From an uncultured Gammaproteobacteria bacterium (GTDB lineage: Bacteria; Pseudomonadota; Gammaproteobacteria; Ga0077536): a DNA stretch of 9,253 bases. Both the position numbers and the translations under genes were made by a program. How positions within the stretch are numbered: position 1 is the first letter of the stretch; the number at the start of each line of letters is the position of its first letter. The stretch is taken from contig CAIPNE010000668.1 of NCBI GenBank assembly GCA_903866355.1, positions 1 through 9,253 on the forward strand, read 5' to 3'. The notes under the pieces are model-generated. The model saw only the letters and a program-made list of their open reading frames with translations, did no database searches and was not told the DNA's origin. This document shows, piece by piece, positions 6,292 through 9,253 of this stretch.

Positions 6292-6320
6292 TTGGCTTAC
6301 AGTGCGGGTTCATCTGTAAA
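6292..6320 (+). promoter_or_regulatory. Candidate sigma-70 promoter of the thiolase gene with embedded palindrome
   Basis: TTGGCT (6292-6297) and TGTAAA (6315-6320) are separated by 17 bases, the ideal sigma-70 spacing, and each matches its consensus at four of six positions. Transcription would begin near 6327, about 20 bases before the ATG. A perfect inverted repeat TTACAG-N11-CTGTAA (6297-6302 and 6314-6319) spans the -35/-10 interval, so a bound regulator could block polymerase. The hexamers are only moderate matches. Confidence 0.42.
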
Positions 6321-6333
6321 ACACAAAGTTTCC

Positions 6334-6339
6334 GAGGAG
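6334..6339 (+). promoter_or_regulatory. Ribosome binding site of the thiolase
   Basis: GAGGAG lies seven bases before the ATG at 6347 and fixes that start. Confidence 0.75.
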
Positions 6340-6346
6340 CGCCCCC

Positions 6347-7525
6347 ATGATCGACGCCGTTATTGTCTCCACCGCCCGCACCCCACTTTGCAAGAGCTGG
6401 AAGGGCGCCTTCAACATGACCCACGGCGCCACTCTGGGTGGCCATGTCATCGCGGCGGCCGTCACGCGGGCCGGCATCGAAGCCGGTGAAGTCGACGATG
6501 TGATCCTGGGTTGCGCCAATCCAGAAGGCGCCACCGGTGGCGACATCGCCCGCCAAGCCGCGCTGCGTGCCGGCATGCCGGTGACCGTCTCGGGCATGAC
6601 CATCAACCGCTTCTGCTCCTCGGGCCTGCAGGCCGTGGCCTTGGCCGCGCAGCGAATCTTAACCGGTGAGGCGGAGTGCTACATCGCCGGTGGTGTGGAA
6701 TCCATCTCCTGCGTGCAGAACGAAAAAAATCAGCATATGGCCCAGGACGAATGGCTGATGGAGCACAAGCCAACGGTGTATTGGTCCATGTTACAAACCG
6801 CCGAGAACGTGGCCAGCCGCTACAAAATTAGCCGCGAACCCCAAGACCGCTTCGGGGCAGAGAGCCAGCAAAAAGCCGCCAAAGCCCGCAGCGAAGGCAA
6901 ATTTAAGGATGAAATCGCGCCCATCACCACCCAAATGAAAGTGGTCGATAAGGCCACTGGCGCGTACACCGTGCGCGAAGTCACCACCACTGACGACGAA
7001 GGCATTCGCGCCGACACCACCTACGAAGGGGTGTCCATGATCAAGCCCGCGGTGGAAGGCGGCTGCGTCGCAGCGGGCAACGCCAGCCAGTACTCGGATG
7101 GGGCGGCCGTGCAAGTGGTCATGAGTTCGGCCATGGCGGCCCGCAAGGGTCTCTCGCCGATGGGTATTTTTCGCGGCTTCGCCGTCGCCGGCTGCGAACC
7201 CGACGAAATGGGCATTGGCCCGGTGTTCGCGGTGCCCAAGCTGCTCAAGCAAACCGGCGTAAACATCCAAGACATCGGCCTGTGGGAACTCAACGAAGCC
7301 TTTGCCGTGCAGGTACTCTACTGCCGGGATACGCTGGGCATCCCCAGCGATCGCCTCAACGTCAACGGCGGCGCCATCGCCGTGGGCCATCCTTATGGCA
7401 TGACCGGCAGCCGACTCATTGGGCATGCGCTCATTGAAGGCCGTCGGCGCGGCGTGAAATATGTGGTGGTCACGATGTGCGTGGGTTCGGGCATGGGCGC
7501 GGCCGGTTTGTTCGAGGTCTGCTGA
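6347..7525 (+). CDS. Thiolase (acetyl-CoA C-acyltransferase)
   Basis: This 392-residue protein is a full-length thiolase, which condenses or cleaves beta-ketoacyl-CoA in fatty-acid or polyhydroxyalkanoate-type metabolism. The nucleophilic Cys90 is in NRFCSSGLQA (87-96). LWELNEAFA carries the conserved Asn/Glu pair. GGAIAVGHPYGMTG (341-354) holds the catalytic His348, and CVGSGMGAAGLFE (378-390) the acid/base Cys378, so all catalytic residues are present. It runs singly, with its own ribosome-binding site and candidate promoter, and ends before a strong hairpin. No hydratase/dehydrogenase partner (FadB-like) is next to it, so the sequence does not decide between a degradative 3-ketoacyl-CoA thiolase and a biosynthetic acetoacetyl-CoA thiolase. 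A palindrome over the promoter suggests regulation by a DNA-binding factor. Confidence 0.95.
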   Translation: MIDAVIVSTARTPLCKSWKGAFNMTHGATLGGHVIAAAVTRAGIEAGEVDDVILGCANPEGATGGDIARQAALRAGMPVTVSGMTINRFCSSGLQAVALAAQRILTGEAECYIAGGVESISCVQNEKNQHMAQDEWLMEHKPTVYWSMLQTAENVASRYKISREPQDRFGAESQQKAAKARSEGKFKDEIAPITTQMKVVDKATGAYTVREVTTTDDEGIRADTTYEGVSMIKPAVEGGCVAAGNASQYSDGAAVQVVMSSAMAARKGLSPMGIFRGFAVAGCEPDEMGIGPVFAVPKLLKQTGVNIQDIGLWELNEAFAVQVLYCRDTLGIPSDRLNVNGGAIAVGHPYGMTGSRLIGHALIEGRRRGVKYVVVTMCVGSGMGAAGLFEVC

Positions 7526-7542
7526 ACCACGTTTAGCGCGAT

Positions 7543-7573
7543 AGGCCAACGCCGGCAGTGCTGGCGTTGGCCT
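7543..7573 (+). terminator. Perfect long hairpin after the thiolase
   Basis: The 11-base arm AGGCCAACGCC (7543-7553) is exactly repeated inverted at 7563-7573. Inner bases extend the stem by G-U, G-C and C-G pairs, giving 14 pairs around an AGT loop. It begins 17 bases after the thiolase stop. No T-tract follows on either strand, so it may stabilise the 3' end or stop transcription in a non-classical way rather than act as a standard intrinsic terminator. Confidence 0.6.
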
Positions 7574-7582
7574 GCTAGCCAA

Positions 7583-7596
7583 CCCCCGCCTGGGGG
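7583..7596. repeat. Short C5/G5 inverted repeat in convergent spacer
   Basis: CCCCC (7583-7587) and GGGGG (7592-7596) flank a GCCT loop, forming a compact 5-bp GC stem ten bases past the thiolase hairpin. It has no T-tract and may be incidental. Confidence 0.35.
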
Positions 7597-7627
7597 ATGG
7601 TGGCGCCCAAAACCCAAAGATGTTCTC

Positions 7628-7658
7628 GCCCTAGCGCACAGGCAACGCGCGCCAGGGT
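7628..7658 (-). terminator. Imperfect hairpin after the quinone oxidoreductase gene
   Basis: Bases 7628-7637 pair with 7649-7658 around an 11-base loop, with one A-C mismatch and one terminal G-U pair. The structure starts nine bases beyond the leftward TAG stop. On the minus strand it is followed by moderately T-rich sequence (a TTT and then a TTTT run about 11 and 17 bases later), not a clean T-tract. It is a plausible but weak terminator for the leftward pair. Confidence 0.35.
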
Positions 7659-7666
7659 GCTTAACG

Positions 7667-8641
7667 CTAGACCATCAACACCGTCGAGCCCGTGGTTTTG
7701 CGGGCTTCCAGATCGCGCATCGCCTGCGCCGCGTCGCGCAGCGCGTAGGTCTGGTTGATTGAAATTTTCACCGCGCCGCTGGCCACCACATCAAACAAGT
7801 CTTGGGCCGTCGCCTCTAAATCCGCGCGCTTGGCGGTATAAGAAAACAGCGTAGGGCGGGTGATGAACAACGATCCTTTGGCGGCCAACTGCCCCAAATC
7901 GAACGGCGGCACCGGCCCCGAGGCCTGCCCAAACAGCACCATCGTCCCCATTGGGGCCAGACAGTCGAGGGACTTGGCGAAGGTATCGACACCCACCGAG
8001 TCATAGACCACCGGCACTTTCTGTCCGTTGGTGATGTCTAGCAGCCGGCTTTGAAAATCCTCACGGGTGTACACAATGGTATGCGTACAACCGTTGGCGC
8101 GGGCCAGGGCTGCTTTTTCGTCGGAGCTCACGGTACCCACCACGGTGGCGCCCAAGTGCTTCGCCCACTGGCACAAAATGAGCCCCACACCGCCGGCTGC
8201 CGCGTGCACCAGCAGGGTGTCGCCGGGTTGCACGCGATAGGTTCGACGCAATAAATATTGCACCGTCATGCCTTGGAGCATCATGGCCGCCGCCTGCGCA
8301 TCGCTAATCCCCGCGGGAATCTTGACCACCCGATCGGCCGGCATCAAACGCGCTTCGGCATAGGCACCCAAGGGCCCGGCGGCATAGGCCACACGGTCCC
8401 CTACCACTAAGTCTGTCACCCCCGCGCCCACGGCTTCCACCACCCCTGCCGCTTCCAGGCCGGGCGTGAACGGGCCGGGCGCGCTGTACAAGCCGGTGCG
8501 GTAATACACGTCGATGTAATTCAAACCCACACAGGTTTGCGCGATGCGAATTTCGCCCGCGCCGGGTGCCCCCACAACCACAGGTTCCCAGCGCAGCACT
8601 TCTGGGCCGCCGGGTGCATGGATACGAATGGCGTGAGTCAT
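7667..8641 (-). CDS. qorA: NADPH:quinone oxidoreductase (QorA / zeta-crystallin type)
   Basis: This 324-residue cytosolic enzyme belongs to the zinc-free medium-chain dehydrogenase/reductase family and reduces quinones with NADPH. From memory it aligns along its length with E. coli QorA (327 residues). Shared blocks include GGPEVL (11-16), NYIDVYYRTGLY (41-52), GDRVAYA (81-87), LLRRTYRVQPG (130-140), the nucleotide-binding HAAAGGVGL (146-154), CQWAKHLGA (157-165), VVYDSVGVDT (211-220) and KGSLFITRP (255-263). The zinc-binding cysteines of alcohol dehydrogenases are absent, as expected. A GGAGAT ribosome-binding site lies about six to eight bases before the ATG. The gene follows the MOSC-domain gene by 28 bases, so the two are probably co-transcribed. 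Activity on a particular quinone is not determined by sequence. Confidence 0.93.
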   Translation of the reverse strand: MTHAIRIHAPGGPEVLRWEPVVVGAPGAGEIRIAQTCVGLNYIDVYYRTGLYSAPGPFTPGLEAAGVVEAVGAGVTDLVVGDRVAYAAGPLGAYAEARLMPADRVVKIPAGISDAQAAAMMLQGMTVQYLLRRTYRVQPGDTLLVHAAAGGVGLILCQWAKHLGATVVGTVSSDEKAALARANGCTHTIVYTREDFQSRLLDITNGQKVPVVYDSVGVDTFAKSLDCLAPMGTMVLFGQASGPVPPFDLGQLAAKGSLFITRPTLFSYTAKRADLEATAQDLFDVVASGAVKISINQTYALRDAAQAMRDLEARKTTGSTVLMV

Positions 8642-8669
8642 GGCGAAATCTCCAGTGATTGAACGATGT

Positions 8670-9203
8670 TTAAGGGTCGCTAGGGTTAGGGCCGAGGGTC
8701 AGCCACACGCGGTCTTGCACGCTAAAGCGGCCGCCGCACAGCACGCGGGCGGTCATGCCGCCATGGCCGCGCATGGCGTTATAGCCACCCGCTCCGAGTT
8801 CGCGTTCCATTTTTGAGCAGGGGTCGCAAGGACCCGTGAGTTCTAACACGACCGTGGGGCCTATGTGCAGGTGGACAACTTGGTCGCGTAGCGGCGAGCG
8901 TCCGGCAAGCAGATTAAGGCCCGAGACCACCAGATTACGGCGCAAAATGGCCGGATCGAGCGTTGGGTGCCCGCTCCAGGCGGCGATGAGCGGCACGTGC
9001 TCGGCTTGAATCAGCGTCACTTGCCGTTTGGCGTTGGGGTTGCGCGGCGGGCGGCTGGCGGTGCGGTCGCCCTCCAGCCCGCGTCCGGCCAGCGCCATCG
9101 CGGCATCTACCGACAAGGCCGGTTGATCGCGGGCCGGGCGTAAGAAAATAAGCTCTAAGCGACCGGCGTGGGTGAAGGTTCCTAAGAGGGTGCGTAAGTC
9201 CAT
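8670..9203 (-). CDS. MOSC-domain protein
   Basis: This 177-residue protein consists essentially of one MOSC domain, the fold shared with the C-terminus of molybdenum-cofactor sulfurase and with YiiM-type proteins. Typical blocks are GLEGDR (42-47), QVTLIQAEHV (61-70), RRNLVVSGLNLLAG (88-101) and ELTGPCDPCSKME (121-133), with the conserved Cys126 and Cys129. NAMRGHGGMTARVL (142-155) follows. Family members bind or transfer molybdenum cofactor or sulfur, or reduce N-hydroxylated compounds; this one's substrate is unknown. The ATG at 9203 is preferred; an in-frame TTG at 9209 would add two residues, and an in-frame TAG lies upstream. No clear ribosome-binding site precedes either. It sits 28 bases upstream of qorA. 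A redox or detoxification pairing is inferred from position only. Confidence 0.9.
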   Translation of the reverse strand: MDLRTLLGTFTHAGRLELIFLRPARDQPALSVDAAMALAGRGLEGDRTASRPPRNPNAKRQVTLIQAEHVPLIAAWSGHPTLDPAILRRNLVVSGLNLLAGRSPLRDQVVHLHIGPTVVLELTGPCDPCSKMERELGAGGYNAMRGHGGMTARVLCGGRFSVQDRVWLTLGPNPSDP

Positions 9204-9253
9204 CGGCAAGTGCTGCGCGGGGCCCTAGGCCAGCCAAGTGCCGCGGGAGTTGC
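9204..9253. other. Upstream region of the MOSC gene, cut by window edge
   Basis: These 50 bases should hold part of the promoter for the MOSC/qorA pair. I see no convincing promoter hexamers or start of another gene here. Confidence 0.3.

Larger units (their letters stand above)
6172..6346. promoter_or_regulatory. Divergent intergenic region between POT transporter and thiolase
   Basis: This 175-base region separates two divergent starts. The thiolase side has a promoter-like pair with a palindrome and a good ribosome-binding site, described separately. On the transporter side I see no convincing promoter hexamers. A small hairpin, GCAGC-N7-GCTGC (6245-6261), is the only structure there. Confidence 0.5.

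Noticed and set aside
6791..7582. A 263-residue open frame antisense to the thiolase
   Set aside because: It is fully antisense to a thiolase with all catalytic residues intact, is rich in His/Ala/Gly as expected for reverse reading of GC-rich genes, and has no recognisable domain.

Overview
The window is high-GC bacterial chromosome, densely packed with ordinary metabolic genes. The E. coli-like quinone oxidoreductase, the ketosteroid-isomerase-related protein and the PaiB homologue suggest a proteobacterium, perhaps a gammaproteobacterium; this is inferred from protein resemblance only. I see no rRNA, tRNA, CRISPR array, insertion sequence, phage gene or plasmid function.

Layout. Positions 1-3424 form a leftward block. 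In transcription order it holds an alpha/beta hydrolase (3424-2531), a small membrane-anchored protein (2534-2205), a PaiB-type FMN-binding protein (2189-1575), a 132-bp gap, an NTF2/ketosteroid-isomerase-like protein (1442-1035), a GNAT acetyltransferase (1035-433) and a carbon-nitrogen hydrolase that runs off the left edge (436-<1). Several joints are stop/start overlaps (ATGA or TGATG), so translational coupling is likely. A rightward flavodoxin-like gene (3517-3984) diverges from this block. It converges on a leftward pair: a POT-family proton/peptide transporter (6171-4657) and a DsbA/GST-kappa-fold isomerase (about 4660-4028). A rightward thiolase (6347-7525) diverges from the transporter. 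It converges, across a hairpin-rich 141-bp spacer, on a leftward pair: a qorA-like quinone oxidoreductase (8641-7667) and a MOSC-domain protein (9203-8670).

How the genes may work together. The best-supported functional unit is the NTF2-like / GNAT / nitrilase cassette at the left. Its last two genes look like a split version of the fused GNAT-nitrilase known from Bacillus (YhcX type). The transporter and isomerase overlap by four bases, and the isomerase seems to start at CTG. The thiolase has its own promoter, with a perfect palindrome that could bind a regulator.

I found no clear new system. The split GNAT/nitrilase cassette, the CTG start and the thiolase palindrome are the points most worth checking.
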